DNA of 64,000 nucleotides from positions 47,335 through 111,334 of the forward strand of contig NZ_SMSE01000001.1 of NCBI RefSeq assembly GCF_004354085.1. The letters are read 5' to 3'. The position numbers and the translations under genes are program-made. Shown here piece by piece: positions 9,169-18,611 of the stretch (its first letter is position 1; each line of letters begins with the position of its first letter). The DNA is from Seongchinamella unica (GTDB taxonomy: Bacteria > Pseudomonadota > Gammaproteobacteria > Pseudomonadales > Halieaceae). Below the pieces are notes generated by a model, which did no database searches, was not told where the DNA came from, and saw only the letters and a program-made list of their open reading frames with translations.

Positions 9169-11124
9169 TCAGGCCGGTTCCACCAGCATCCTGCCGCGCA
9201 TCTCCATATGCAGTGCGTGACAGAACCACTGGCAGTAGAACCAGTGCACCCCGGGCCGGTCTGCGATGAAGGTGGCCGAAGCGGTGGCCTGCGGCGCAAC
9301 CTCGAAACACACACCGTAGTTGGCCATGGTCAAGCCATGGGTAAGGTCGTCCACCCGGTCCATGTTGGTGACACAGATGGTCACCTCATCGCCCTGCTTG
9401 ACGGTGAACTTTTCCATGCCGAAGCTCGGCGCTATCGAGGTCATATAGACCCGCACCTTGTTGCCGTCGCGGATCACCTTGTTGTCGGACTCGAGGTTGA
9501 CCCCGTCCTTGGCCGCCTGCTCCCTGGCATCGGCCCACATCGGGTCGTCACGGGTCCAGGTTTTCTGCGGATTGACAATGTCGGTGCGCACCAGGATACA
9601 GTCGTGGGGCTCGGCGAAGGTCGGGCCATCGTGGACGATTTTCATCTTCTTGCCGGTGATGTCGATCAGCTGTTCGTTCTCCGGCTTCAGCGGGCCGACA
9701 TTGATGAAGCGGTCCTTCGAGAACTTGTTCAGTGACACCAGCCACTGGCCATCGGCTTCCCTGGTTTCGCCCATGGAGGTGTGGTTGTGGCCGGGCTGGT
9801 ATTGCACGTCGATTTTCTCCAGCACCGCATTCACGTCTTTGCCATTGTAGGCCTCGATCGCCTTGTCGATATTCCACTTGGCGACCTGGCTGTCGAGGAA
9901 CAGGGTGGTGAAGGCGTTGCCCTTGCCGTCAAATGCGGTGTGCAGGGGCCCGAGGCCCAGCTCCGGCTCGGCCACCACCACGCCGCGCGGCTCGATCTTG
10001 TCCGCGAACATGTCCGGGAAGCGGCGCACATCCAGCACAGTTACTGTCGGCGACAGCTTGCCGTTGATCACAATGTGCTTGCCATCGGGCGCGGTATTAC
10101 AGCCATGGGGGCTGTTGGACACCGGCACGTAGCGGGTGTAGCGGGAACCCTTGCGGCCGTCCAGCACCGGCACCCCGTTGATGGTCTGGTAATCGCCCTT
10201 CTTGACCCCGTCCTCAATAGCCTTGATGTCAAACACCACCGCCCAGTCCTGCTCGTTGGCCGTCATCTGGGCGAGGTTCACGCCGCCCTCACTGTTGTAG
10301 CAGGTGGAGACCGCATACAGCCCCTGGTAGTCCGCGTCGCAGTTGTCCAGGTTGCCGTCGACCATCACCTGCCAGGCAACTTTCATCGTGTCGCCGTCCA
10401 CCGCGGTGAAAATGGCGTGGTACTTTTCCGGCTCATCGAGAATGGAACCGTCGTTGGGGATCGGCACCCGGTGTTCGCCGTTGGCGAATACATAGCCGGT
10501 ACGCGGGTACTTCTGCGGGCGCAGGCCGTGGATGTCCGAGGCGTTGGGAATCTCGAGAATCTTGTCGCACTTCATGACATCGCAGCGGATGCGCGCAACC
10601 CGGGTGTTGGCCTTGTCGTTGATCCACAGGTAGCGGCCGTCGTAGGTGCCGTCGGTAAAGGACATGTGGGGGTGGTGGGCGTCGCCATTGTGCCAGATGC
10701 CATCGCCGTGCTTGTCTAGGTACTCACGGGTTTCGGGCAGCAGGCCCTCGGTCAGGACCTTGCGGCTCTCGTTGGTCTGGCCCCAGCCGGTGGCGCTGCA
10801 GCGGTTGAATACCGGAATGCGTATCAGCTCACGCATGGAGGGAATGCCGAGAATACGCACCTCGCCAGTCTGGCCGCTGCTCCAGAAACCGTAGTAGTCA
10901 TCCAGGTCACCGGGGGCTACAGCCCCCTTGCCTTCGCTCGCCGCAACCGCCGGCGAACTGCCCAGGCTGGCAGTGGCGATGCCACCGGTGGCCGCGCCAA
11001 GCCCCGCCACAGTGGCCAGGCTGGCGCTGCGCGACAGCAGCTCGCGCTTGCTGGTATCGATGGCGTCGGTTTCGGGGTTGGTCTTCGGGTCACTATGCGG
11101 ATCGGACGATTTCTTGTCGGTCAT
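9169..11124 (-). CDS. nosZ: Nitrous-oxide reductase NosZ (clade I type)
   Basis: NosZ reduces N2O to N2 in the periplasm, the last step of denitrification. The 651-aa protein has the beta-propeller with histidine-rich [11 protein letters not shown] and the C-terminal cupredoxin domain with the CuA ligands in [13 protein letters not shown] (C631, C635, H639, M642). The leader contains [11 protein letters not shown], a Tat-like signal, but with Lys-Arg at 26-27 instead of the twin arginine. The length and CuA region fit clade I, which normally uses Tat export. ATG at 11124 is chosen for the GAGGAA ribosome site just upstream. The nosR stop is 95 bp upstream. All key residues that I can check are present apart from the Tat arginine. 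Confidence 0.96.
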   Translation of the reverse strand: MTDKKSSDPHSDPKTNPETDAIDTSKRELLSRSASLATVAGLGAATGGIATASLGSSPAVAASEGKGAVAPGDLDDYYGFWSSGQTGEVRILGIPSMRELIRIPVFNRCSATGWGQTNESRKVLTEGLLPETREYLDKHGDGIWHNGDAHHPHMSFTDGTYDGRYLWINDKANTRVARIRCDVMKCDKILEIPNASDIHGLRPQKYPRTGYVFANGEHRVPIPNDGSILDEPEKYHAIFTAVDGDTMKVAWQVMVDGNLDNCDADYQGLYAVSTCYNSEGGVNLAQMTANEQDWAVVFDIKAIEDGVKKGDYQTINGVPVLDGRKGSRYTRYVPVSNSPHGCNTAPDGKHIVINGKLSPTVTVLDVRRFPDMFADKIEPRGVVVAEPELGLGPLHTAFDGKGNAFTTLFLDSQVAKWNIDKAIEAYNGKDVNAVLEKIDVQYQPGHNHTSMGETREADGQWLVSLNKFSKDRFINVGPLKPENEQLIDITGKKMKIVHDGPTFAEPHDCILVRTDIVNPQKTWTRDDPMWADAREQAAKDGVNLESDNKVIRDGNKVRVYMTSIAPSFGMEKFTVKQGDEVTICVTNMDRVDDLTHGLTMANYGVCFEVAPQATASATFIADRPGVHWFYCQWFCHALHMEMRGRMLVEPA

Positions 11125-11219
11125 TGTTGGTTCCTCAGGCAGTTGATAGCCGAACGAATAATTCTGTTGGGAGTGCGACAAAGTGTCGCACCCTCAGGAT
11201 AGCCCAACAATGTCCCAGA

Positions 11220-13412
11220 TCAAGTCTTCTTCGAACGTAGCTCCTCAAGAATGGCCCGGCCCTGGGCCTCGGTCTTGTCCGAGGCGATCATGCTCCGGCG
11301 CTCGTCGCGCTCACGCTGCTTCACACACACCGGGCACACCTGGTCGTCGTAGTAGCGCTCCTGGCAGTGCAGGCAGTACAGGCACTCGTTGACGTTGATA
11401 TCCCCTTCCGGGTGGATCGCCTGCACCATGCACTCCTTGTAGCATACCTGGCAGGGGTTACCGCACTGGCGATAGCGCTTGAGCCAGGCGAACATGCGCA
11501 TGCGTGCCGGAATCGCCAGGGCGGCGCCCAGCGGGCACAGGTAGCGGCAGTAAAAGCGCTCGATGAACAGGCAGGGAATAAGCAGGGCCACAGCGAACAC
11601 CACATAGGGCCAGTCGCGGACGAACTTGAGAATGATCGTGGTCTTGAATGGCTCGATCTCGGCCAGGCGCTCGGCCATCGACAGCGAGTGCAGGGAAACC
11701 CCAAACAAAACCAGGAAAATCAGGTACTTCAGCGACCACAGCCGCTCGTGCAGCCCCCAGGGCAGGGTGATCTGCGGCACCTTGACCCACTTGGCCAGGC
11801 CGTTGAGCAGCTCCTGCATCGCGCCGTAGGGACACAGCCAGCCGCAGTAGGCGCCGCGTCCCCAGAACAGCAGGCCGGCGAACACACCGCCCCAGAGCAC
11901 GAAAATCAGGGGCTCCATCAGGAAATACTCCCAGCTGAAGCCGCTGATCAACGCGCTGAATACGGTCAGGATATTCACCACCGACAGCTGGGCGTTGGCA
12001 TAAAAGCCCAGTACAAACAGGGTGAACAGGAGATAAGCGACCCGCAGACGCTTGGTCAGGCGCGAGTTGCGGACGATGGAATTCTGGAAGAAGAATATTC
12101 CGCTGAGGAGCAGCAGCGCGGCCAGGAGGACGAAGGTTTCGGTCGACTTTTCCGCCCACAGCTTCTGCCACAACGGGGCGTCCGGGCCGGGATTGAAGAA
12201 GCTGGTCTCGGGGGCCGGCGGCGGCGCCTCGATTTTCAGGTACGCTTCCGGGATCTGGTAGTCCAGGTTGAAAGTGACGAAGGACTTGTCCCGCGGGCCG
12301 GTCTCGCGGCTCACCAGCAGCTGCACATGCCAGGGCCGGGCCGGGTTCAGGGTCGCCCCCTCGGGGATCATGAACAGGTCGACCTCGCGCAGGTCCTCCG
12401 GCGCATCGGCGGCGTAGACCTGCCGCAGGCGCTTGTGATCCAGGTCGGTGAGACGGATGGCGTCATCACCCTGGACAATCTCAAAGCGGTCGAAGATGCC
12501 GCCGCGCACATAGCCGGAGCCCTTGAAGGAATACAGGCCACGCCCCGCCAGCAGGATCGCCTGCTGCCCCGGCTTCAGCGCATTCTGCAGGTTGCGGTAC
12601 TCGGCCTCGCCGAGCAGGCTAAGGCCGATCGAGGGCACCGATACCTGGGCGGCATACATGTCGATGAACAAGTCGTCGGGCGGCCCTTCCTCGGGGTGCT
12701 TCATCGCTTCCTCGTCACCGGAATCGATAAAGGCCTGGTTCACTTTCTCCAGGGTGATGGTCAACTGGCCCAGGGAGCCCTCCGCCAGCAGGGTCGGCCA
12801 GCTCTTGACCGCCATCTTGTCGGCGTCGATGGTGGCCTTTGGGCCCGCCTGGCGGGATTCCAGCCCCCCCAGGCCATAGTGCCGCGCGACCTTGATACCC
12901 GAGCGGACGATACTGTCATCGATGACCCGGATAGTCACCGTGGCGCCACTGATGGCATCGAAAGGCTGCTCGGTATTGACCGTGCGCGCGACCTCGGTGA
13001 GGTCGGTGCCGAGGAACTTGTCGATCAGGGGCGTGATCCTCGATTCCGGTATCCCGATCAGGACAATAGGTTCGGAGTGCTCGATAAGTCGCGCGGTACG
13101 GATAACGCCGTCATTGTCCAGGCCCACCAGCACGTGAATCGGCTTGCCCGAGTAGCCCACCGAGTTGACCACCGAGGAGTTGAGGAAGAGCAGGCCGAGT
13201 TGCTCCTCACCCCGGTACACCCTGGCGGCGTGGAAGTCGCCCTCGGGTGGCTCGATCCGGTCGGCACCGGGGTACAGTTCGGCGGGGCTGTGACTGTCGA
13301 GGACTTCGCTCATTACCGTGGTGCTGTCACGGGCCAGGGCGCTGCCACAGAATGTAGCTTGAATGGCAATGACGGCGAAGACAACACGTAGGATCGAGAG
13401 TGTGCTTTTCAT
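11220..13412 (-). CDS. nosR: NosR, FMN-binding membrane protein for N2O reduction
   Basis: NosR is an inner-membrane flavo-iron-sulfur protein that passes electrons to NosZ and is needed for nos expression. The 730-aa product from ATG 13412 starts with a signal-like helix, followed by a periplasmic FMN-binding domain (SGATVTIRVIDDSIVRSG), several membrane helices, the cysteine-rich CGWLCPYGAMQELL, and C-terminal ferredoxin-type clusters in CGNPCQVCYKEC and CLYCLHCQER. The length is normal. It is the first gene of the nos operon (nosR-Z-D-F-Y-L). I saw no clear FNR/NNR box in the 177 bp upstream. Confidence 0.95.
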   Translation of the reverse strand: MKSTLSILRVVFAVIAIQATFCGSALARDSTTVMSEVLDSHSPAELYPGADRIEPPEGDFHAARVYRGEEQLGLLFLNSSVVNSVGYSGKPIHVLVGLDNDGVIRTARLIEHSEPIVLIGIPESRITPLIDKFLGTDLTEVARTVNTEQPFDAISGATVTIRVIDDSIVRSGIKVARHYGLGGLESRQAGPKATIDADKMAVKSWPTLLAEGSLGQLTITLEKVNQAFIDSGDEEAMKHPEEGPPDDLFIDMYAAQVSVPSIGLSLLGEAEYRNLQNALKPGQQAILLAGRGLYSFKGSGYVRGGIFDRFEIVQGDDAIRLTDLDHKRLRQVYAADAPEDLREVDLFMIPEGATLNPARPWHVQLLVSRETGPRDKSFVTFNLDYQIPEAYLKIEAPPPAPETSFFNPGPDAPLWQKLWAEKSTETFVLLAALLLLSGIFFFQNSIVRNSRLTKRLRVAYLLFTLFVLGFYANAQLSVVNILTVFSALISGFSWEYFLMEPLIFVLWGGVFAGLLFWGRGAYCGWLCPYGAMQELLNGLAKWVKVPQITLPWGLHERLWSLKYLIFLVLFGVSLHSLSMAERLAEIEPFKTTIILKFVRDWPYVVFAVALLIPCLFIERFYCRYLCPLGAALAIPARMRMFAWLKRYRQCGNPCQVCYKECMVQAIHPEGDINVNECLYCLHCQERYYDDQVCPVCVKQRERDERRSMIASDKTEAQGRAILEELRSKKT

Positions 13413-13589
13413 AGCGACAGAAACTCCGATTACCGCACCTGCTGGGGCGGGATGGGTGAACAGTGCAGCACTATCTTGCACCATATGGCATAACAAATAA
13501 ATCGCAGGCCTTGCGCGGAGCCTCCTGGCACTGCGATAACAGTGGTCCGTTTCAGGCCTCTTGTCCCTATGACGGTTACTTTCCGTGCA

Positions 13590-14297
13590 TTAGCCGTGCC
13601 CTGCTTCCAGCCTGCCATCCCTGAGATGAAAAATATGATCGAAGCGATTAAAGATTTTCTCATCGTGGGTAACCGCCAGCACCGCCGCCTGCTGTTCTTC
13701 GGCAACCTTGCGCAACAGGTCCATCACGATACCCGCACGCTGTGAATCCAGCGCCGCTGTAGGCTCATCGGCAAGGATAATCCGGGGTTTATTGGCCAGT
13801 GCGCGCGCAATCGCCACGCGCTGGGCCTCACCGCCAGACAGCTTTGCCGGCATGGCATCCTTGCGGTGGCCGACTTCCAGGTAGTCCAGCAACTCCACTG
13901 CACGTCGACTCGCTGCGTCGGCGTCAAATTCCGCCAGGCTCAATACCACGGCGACATTGTCCTTGCTGTTGAGAAAGGGCAGCAGATTATGAAACTGGAA
14001 TATGAAACCGATTTTCTCCAGCCGCAGCTTGCGCAGGTCATCGCGCAACCACCTGCCGTCATACACCAGTTCGGTGTCCAGGCTGACCCTGCCGCTGCTG
14101 GGCTCGGTAATACAGCCGATGACGTTAAGCAGCGTGGTTTTCCCGGAACCACTGGGGCCCAGCAGGGCAACCACTTCTCCCGGATAGACTTCCAGGCTGA
14201 CCTCGCGCAGCGCATCAACGCGGGTACTTCCCTCGCCAAAATGCTTGGACACATCGCCGACACTGACCAGAGGTGCCTGCTGCTTCGCTGTGCTCAT
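13590..14297 (-). CDS. ABC transporter ATPase (LolD/MacB/DevA-type)
   Basis: A 235-aa ATPase with Walker A GPSGSGKTT, signature LSGGEAQR and Walker B ILADEPTAALD, typical of the family that energises FtsX-type permeases. It is the last gene of an operon with a TetR regulator, a membrane-fusion protein and an FtsX permease; together they look like a DevBCA or MacAB-like tripartite exporter. The start is 2 bp from the permease stop. The substrate is unknown. The gene ends 177 bp before the nosR start, in the same direction, so read-through into nos is conceivable. Confidence 0.9.
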   Translation of the reverse strand: MSTAKQQAPLVSVGDVSKHFGEGSTRVDALREVSLEVYPGEVVALLGPSGSGKTTLLNVIGCITEPSSGRVSLDTELVYDGRWLRDDLRKLRLEKIGFIFQFHNLLPFLNSKDNVAVVLSLAEFDADAASRRAVELLDYLEVGHRKDAMPAKLSGGEAQRVAIARALANKPRIILADEPTAALDSQRAGIVMDLLRKVAEEQQAAVLAVTHDEKIFNRFDHIFHLRDGRLEAGHG

Positions 14298-14299
14298 GC

Positions 14300-15433
14300 T
14301 CAGCCGCCCAGCGCCGTGGCGGGATCGACCTTGAGCGCCAGGCGCACACCGAGACCGCTGGAGATGACGCAGACCACAATCACCGCTGCCGCCAGTGCCA
14401 GCCCGTCTTCCGGCTGCAGCACGACGCGCCGGGGGAAGTAGTCCTTGATGGTAATGATGAGCAAAGCCCCAAAGCCGAAGCCGATGACGCCCATGGCGAG
14501 TGCCTGCTGCAGAATCAGGCCGATGATGGTGCGGTCCGGCGCACCGATCAGTTTGAGGGTGGCGATCTCCCGAATCTTGTCCATGGTCATGGTATAGAGA
14601 ATCAGGGCGATGATAACCGCGGACACCACCAGCAGAATCGCGGTGAACAGGCCGATCTGTTTGCGTGCCCGTTCGACCACCGAGCGGGTCAGGATGATTT
14701 CCTGCCCTGCCTGGGTCATTGCCGCCAGGTGCTTCCAGCGCTGCACGGTTTCCACAACGGTATCTGCGCTGGCGTTCGGCCGCACTCTGGCAACAATGGC
14801 ATTGACCGTATCGGTGGTTCCAGGGCCGGCACCCCGGGCCATTTCCCGCCGCGCCGCCGGGGGCGCCAGCTCGAATTGCAGCTGCTGGGAATCCTTGAGC
14901 GTGAGGTAAATCACCGGATCGCCACCGGAAGACACCTGCCCATCAGTCAGGCCGACCACAGTGAATGTGTCGCGCCCCAGTGTCACCCGATCTCCGGGCT
15001 TGAGGCCGGTACGCCTGTCGGCGAGCATTTCATAGTGGCTTCGGCCCAGGGCGCGCCCAGCGATGATGCGGTCCGGGCCGCCCGGTCGGCCAGGTTCATA
15101 ACCGACCACGTAAAGCCTGAGTTTCACCCCCTCATGGCGGGTTTCGATGGACTGGTAGGTGATGCTGCCCGCTGCACTCACACCGTGCAGGCGGGCTATC
15201 GCTTCGCGCGTGTCGCCGGGGATGCGCGAGGACTCGGCAAACGGGCCGCGGGTGCCGGACTCCACCACCCACACATCGACCCCCGGGGTACGCACCAGGG
15301 TCAGGGCGTCCTCCACCAGGCCGCGGTAAATGCCGATCATCGATAGCACCACCCCGAGCAAGAGGCTGAGGCCAAAGCAGGTGAGCAGAAAGCGGCCGAG
15401 ATTGTGGCGGATATCCCGATAGGCCAGATTCAT
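14300..15433 (-). CDS. ABC transporter permease, FtsX/DevC-like
   Basis: A 377-aa inner-membrane permease: one N-terminal helix (LLTCFGLSLLLGVVLSMIG), a large periplasmic domain of about 220 residues, then three helices near the C-terminus, the MacB/DevC layout with FtsX domain. It pairs with the ATPase downstream and the fusion protein upstream; its ATG overlaps the fusion protein stop by 4 bp. It probably exports a small molecule, lipid or glycolipid by a mechanotransmission mechanism; the substrate cannot be read from the sequence. Confidence 0.87.
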   Translation of the reverse strand: MNLAYRDIRHNLGRFLLTCFGLSLLLGVVLSMIGIYRGLVEDALTLVRTPGVDVWVVESGTRGPFAESSRIPGDTREAIARLHGVSAAGSITYQSIETRHEGVKLRLYVVGYEPGRPGGPDRIIAGRALGRSHYEMLADRRTGLKPGDRVTLGRDTFTVVGLTDGQVSSGGDPVIYLTLKDSQQLQFELAPPAARREMARGAGPGTTDTVNAIVARVRPNASADTVVETVQRWKHLAAMTQAGQEIILTRSVVERARKQIGLFTAILLVVSAVIIALILYTMTMDKIREIATLKLIGAPDRTIIGLILQQALAMGVIGFGFGALLIITIKDYFPRRVVLQPEDGLALAAAVIVVCVISSGLGVRLALKVDPATALGG

Positions 15434-16593
15434 GGCGCCGGTTTCGCCGCAACACGCACCCTGCGGCCTTCACGCAGCCCCGGTGCCTGTTCACTGACAA
15501 CCTGCAGGCCATCGGGCAGCCCGTCCACTATCTCCAGGCGGGCATCCAGGGTGCGCTTGCCGAAGACGACTTGTTGTTGCCGCAGTCGGCCATCATCCAC
15601 CGTCCAGACCAGCCCCTGGGCGCCATCGAAAGCCGTCACCGCCGCTTCCGGCACCAGCAGCGCATTGTCCAGCACGGCCGTGGTGATGAACACTTCAGCC
15701 TGCTCACCCAGATGGAAGCTTTGCGGACAGCCGTCACAGGCGATATAGACCCTGCGTTCTTCGCTCACCCGGTCGCTTTCAATGCCGATCCGCGTCACCT
15801 GCCCCTGCAGCAGGCGTCGCGGCTGGGAGCGAAGGCGAACCTGGGCAGCCTGGCCGACCCGGATATCGCCAGCGCGTGCTTCATCGACATAGGCCAGCGT
15901 CCAGACGGTCTCTGGCGCAACCAGGGTAAACAGGGGCTCGCCGGGACTCAACACGGAACCCAGTTCTTTGTGGCGGGCCACCACGATAGCGTCGTAAGGC
16001 GCTCTCAGTACGTGCTGGTCGAGCAGTACTCGCTCGTAGTCATATTGCGACCTGGCGTCGGCGAGCGCCGCTTGGGCAACCTCCCTGTCGCTCCTCGCGA
16101 CTGCCAGTTCCGCGGCGGCCACCGCCGCCTCCATGTGCGCTTCCTCGGCAACTTCCGCGGCAACGGTGTTGTTGGCTAACAGCGCCTGCTTGCGTTTGTT
16201 GCGCTGCTCTTTCTGGGTAAGCACCGCGATCGCTTTATCTACCGCCGCCTGGGCGCGCTTCACGGCGGCCTCGGCATTGATGATCCCGGCCTGGCTTTTA
16301 GCCACACGAGCCTGTTGCTCGGCGCTCTGTAGACGGGCAATGATCTCGCCCTGTTGCAAACGGTCACCGTGATCCGCGTGCAGTTCGACGAGCCCCGCCC
16401 CCACTTCGAAACCGATGCTGGAGCTAATCCGGGCCTCTACCGTCCCCAGACCAAACACCTGGACAGGGATGTTCGCAGCGGGCTGCACCACCTCGACTGT
16501 GAGCGGGCGAACAAACAGCAACACGGCGACCACAGTAGCGGCAAGGCAAACCCCGGCCAGCGCGAGCAACACGTTCCTGACCCGCCTGTTCAT
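15430..16593 (-). CDS. Periplasmic adaptor (HlyD/DevB-type membrane fusion protein)
   Basis: A 387-aa protein with one N-terminal membrane helix, a lipoyl-like half motif (ELHADHGDRLQQGEIIARL), a long alpha-helical hairpin of about 100 residues rich in Ala, Glu and Lys, the second lipoyl half (LRAPYDAIVVARHKELGSVL) and beta-barrel domains. Such adaptors link an inner-membrane exporter to a TolC-type outer-membrane channel. The ATG overlaps the TetR gene stop by 4 bp, so both are co-translated. No TolC homologue is seen nearby. Confidence 0.88.
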   Translation of the reverse strand: MNRRVRNVLLALAGVCLAATVVAVLLFVRPLTVEVVQPAANIPVQVFGLGTVEARISSSIGFEVGAGLVELHADHGDRLQQGEIIARLQSAEQQARVAKSQAGIINAEAAVKRAQAAVDKAIAVLTQKEQRNKRKQALLANNTVAAEVAEEAHMEAAVAAAELAVARSDREVAQAALADARSQYDYERVLLDQHVLRAPYDAIVVARHKELGSVLSPGEPLFTLVAPETVWTLAYVDEARAGDIRVGQAAQVRLRSQPRRLLQGQVTRIGIESDRVSEERRVYIACDGCPQSFHLGEQAEVFITTAVLDNALLVPEAAVTAFDGAQGLVWTVDDGRLRQQQVVFGKRTLDARLEIVDGLPDGLQVVSEQAPGLREGRRVRVAAKPAP

Positions 16594-17216
16594 GACGTGG
16601 CCCGTGGGTTGCTGGCGCAGGAGTCGCTGAGCATCCCGGCTAGCTGCACGGCCAGCAGCCGCTCGCCCTCGGCAACCAGGTCAAAGCCGCGACCACTGAT
16701 CGACCACCGCACGGCAAGACCCTGTACCAGTCCCAGAACCAGGTATGCCACGTCATCGGCGAGCAGCTCCTCACGGAGATCACCGGCGCTGATGGCCTGG
16801 CCTGCCAGATCGGCGAGAAGGCGCTGGAACCGGCTCAGCAGCGCGAAGAACGCCTCACGCAGGCCCTTGTTCTTGGTGTGGAGTTCCCGGGAAAACAGGA
16901 TGGCGGGAATCGCCGGCGTGGATTGAATCAGGCGCAACTGGGCACTGACCAGCGCGCGGATTCGATCGAGCGGTTCAGCGCTCGCGCTCTGGGCTTTCGC
17001 CCACCGGCTCTCCATGGTCGCGCCAATACGCGTGGCCACGGCCAGCCACAGGTCCTGCTTTTTCGGGAAATGCCGGAAGACCCCCGGCTGGGTCAGCCCC
17101 ACGGCGTCCGCGATGGCGTCGGTGGTCAGGCGTTCGGGCCCAACCTTGTCGGCCAGTCGCAGCGCCGCATCGACGATTTCCGCCTTGCGCGCTTCGGCAG
17201 ACTTGCGGGTACGCAT
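16590..17216 (-). CDS. TetR-family transcriptional repressor
   Basis: From ATG 17216 the protein has 208 residues. The N-terminal helix-turn-helix is clear (AALRLADKVGPERLTTDAIADAVGLTQPGVFRHFPKKQ, read in pieces), and the C-terminal ligand-binding domain is family-variable. It heads the exporter operon. ATG 17216 has a good AGGTGAG ribosome site, which itself lies in the palindrome at 17221-17260, so repressor binding would cover both promoter and ribosome site. A GTG nine bases upstream is the other possible start. It probably represses its own operon and is released by an exporter substrate. Confidence 0.9.
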   Translation of the reverse strand: MRTRKSAEARKAEIVDAALRLADKVGPERLTTDAIADAVGLTQPGVFRHFPKKQDLWLAVATRIGATMESRWAKAQSASAEPLDRIRALVSAQLRLIQSTPAIPAILFSRELHTKNKGLREAFFALLSRFQRLLADLAGQAISAGDLREELLADDVAYLVLGLVQGLAVRWSISGRGFDLVAEGERLLAVQLAGMLSDSCASNPRATS

Positions 17217-17220
17217 TACG

Positions 17221-17260
17221 CTCACCTTTAGTTAGCATACTATAACTAACTATAGGTGAG
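17221..17260. promoter_or_regulatory. Palindromic operator in front of the tetR-exporter operon
   Basis: Two 15-bp arms, CTCACCTTTAGTTAG and CTAACTATAGGTGAG, are inverted with one mismatch around a 10-bp AT-rich centre (CATACTATAA). The size and symmetry fit a TetR-type operator. It overlaps the ribosome site of the regulator gene. A -10-like TATACT-type sequence could be within the centre, but I cannot confirm a promoter. Confidence 0.8.
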
Positions 17261-17402
17261 CCTTCATGGCTTTGTCAACGCTGTTGCCCGATAGCGGACT
17301 GGTGCCAGCACTGGATGCCAGGACCCTTGGGGTGTGACCTCTTGCGGGCCACACCCCGTCACATCGAGCCCCGTTCAAGCCCCGCGTCCGGGAAGCTGCC
17401 GT

Positions 17403-17738
17403 TCACTCCGCGCCGGCCCTGGCGCCGGGTGCGCCCGGCAGCAGGTAGTCGGAAGTGTCGCCCGACGGATCAAATTCGATTTCCAACTCGACAATCTGCA
17501 GGCTTGCCGGGGAAAACTTGGCCTCTATCCGGTGCCCGTTGCGATCCAGACCCCTGACCTCGTAACAACCGTCATCCACCTTGACCCGGTCGACCTGCCA
17601 GCCGCTGGCGGCCAGTTGCGCCTGCAACTGCTCTCTCGGTTGCCAGTCAGCCACGGGGTCGGTGCAATCGTCTTTCGCCAGCGCGGGGCCGCTGAGCAGG
17701 GAGCCGGCGACTATCGCCGTAAAAAGTGTGTGTTTCAT
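17403..17738 (-). CDS. Periplasmic PepSY-domain protein (first copy)
   Basis: A 111-aa protein with a signal peptide (LFTAIVAGSLLSGPALA) and a PepSY_2-type domain: CTDPVADWQPREQLQAQL, then a GWQVDRVKVDDGCYEVRG core. It resembles the 90-aa protein at 20531-20803 in order of motifs (two cysteines, DRxKV..GxCYE). PepSY proteins often accompany cytochrome b561 and two-component systems and may bind or regulate redox partners. It is divergent from the response regulator gene and carries the shared upstream motif at 17784-17807. Confidence 0.83.
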   Translation of the reverse strand: MKHTLFTAIVAGSLLSGPALAKDDCTDPVADWQPREQLQAQLAASGWQVDRVKVDDGCYEVRGLDRNGHRIEAKFSPASLQIVELEIEFDPSGDTSDYLLPGAPGARAGAE

Positions 17739-17783
17739 AGTGCGTCTCCTTAATTTGCCGCAGCGTCGATACTAAAACCCTTT

Positions 17784-17807
17784 CCTGACAGTGAACTGAA
17801 CGCCAGG
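17784..17807 (-). promoter_or_regulatory. Candidate response-regulator site upstream of the first PepSY gene
   Basis: On the minus strand this reads CCTGGCG, TTCAGTTCACTGTCAGG, with two TTCAG/GTCAG-like half-sites 11 bp apart, the spacing used by OmpR-family dimers. An almost identical 24-bp element stands before the second PepSY gene (20870-20893). It is 46 bp upstream of the gene start and also within the divergent region to the response regulator gene. Confidence 0.65.
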
Positions 17808-17954
17808 CGGATTTGCGCTCCCCATGCGCCCCGCCGGCACTGGCCCGGGCGCAGCTGTGGCTGTGCTGTCAGCCAGCCCCGGACAATGGTGGAATGGGTG
17901 ACAGCGCGCTTAACTGGGTTATGATTCGGGACAGGGAAGAACAGCGAGATACCG

Positions 17955-18611
17955 ATGCGGATACTGCTGGTAGAGGACGCCGATGAGTTGGGCGCCGTGA
18001 TTCGGGATGAGATTAGCGATCATGGCCATGCGGTCGACTGGGTGCAGCGCCTTGCCCACGCCGAGGCCAGCCTGCAAACAACCCACTACGACCTGGTGCT
18101 GCTGGACCTGATGCTGCCCGACGGCAGCGGCATCGACCTGCTGCAGGGCATCCGCCGCTCCGGAGCGGCGACCCCGGTGATTATCCTGACCGCCAGGGAC
18201 CAGATCTCTGATCGTATCAAGGGCCTCGATGCCGGCGCAGATGACTATCTGGTAAAACCCTTCGATCTGTCGGAGCTCTCCGCGCGCATCGCGGCCGTAT
18301 CCCGGCGCTACTCTGGCAACCCGAATCCCGTGCGCCGGATCGGGTGCCTGGAGATCGACCTTAACCAACGCGCGGTAGTCCGCGACGGCGAGGCCATCCA
18401 GCTGACGGCGCGGGAATGGGCCCTGCTGGAGGCCTTCACCCAGCGGCCGGGCACGGTGCTGTCAAAGGCGCAGCTGGAAGACCACCTGTATGCCTTCGGG
18501 GCCGAGATCGAGAGCAATACGATCGAAGTCTACATCAGTCGCCTGCGCAAGAAACTGGGGCGCGACAGCCTTGAGACCGTGCGTGGCCTCGGCTACCGGA
18601 TCAAGACCTGA
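17955..18611 (+). CDS. OmpR-family response regulator
   Basis: A 218-aa two-domain regulator. The receiver has the acidic pair E7/D8, phospho-acceptor D51 in LVLLDLMLPDGSG, the conserved Thr in ILTARD and Lys in LVKPFD. The C-terminal winged helix shows the usual TAREWALLEAF and a final TIEVYISRLRKKLG with RGLGYR. It resembles the QseB/PmrA branch. The stop overlaps the kinase start (TGATG). The target genes are probably the PepSY and cytochrome b genes on both sides, judged by the shared motifs. Confidence 0.93.
   Translation: MRILLVEDADELGAVIRDEISDHGHAVDWVQRLAHAEASLQTTHYDLVLLDLMLPDGSGIDLLQGIRRSGAATPVIILTARDQISDRIKGLDAGADDYLVKPFDLSELSARIAAVSRRYSGNPNPVRRIGCLEIDLNQRAVVRDGEAIQLTAREWALLEAFTQRPGTVLSKAQLEDHLYAFGAEIESNTIEVYISRLRKKLGRDSLETVRGLGYRIKT

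Noticed and set aside
11367-13391. Long open frame of 674 codons antisense to nosR
   Set aside because: It mirrors the strongly coding nosR frame in GC-rich DNA and has low-complexity, non-family composition; no plausible domain.
13413-13589. Possible FNR/NNR box upstream of nosR
   Set aside because: TTGCACCATATGGCATAA near 13477 is only weakly symmetrical and too long for the 14-bp FNR pattern; not strong enough to report as a site.
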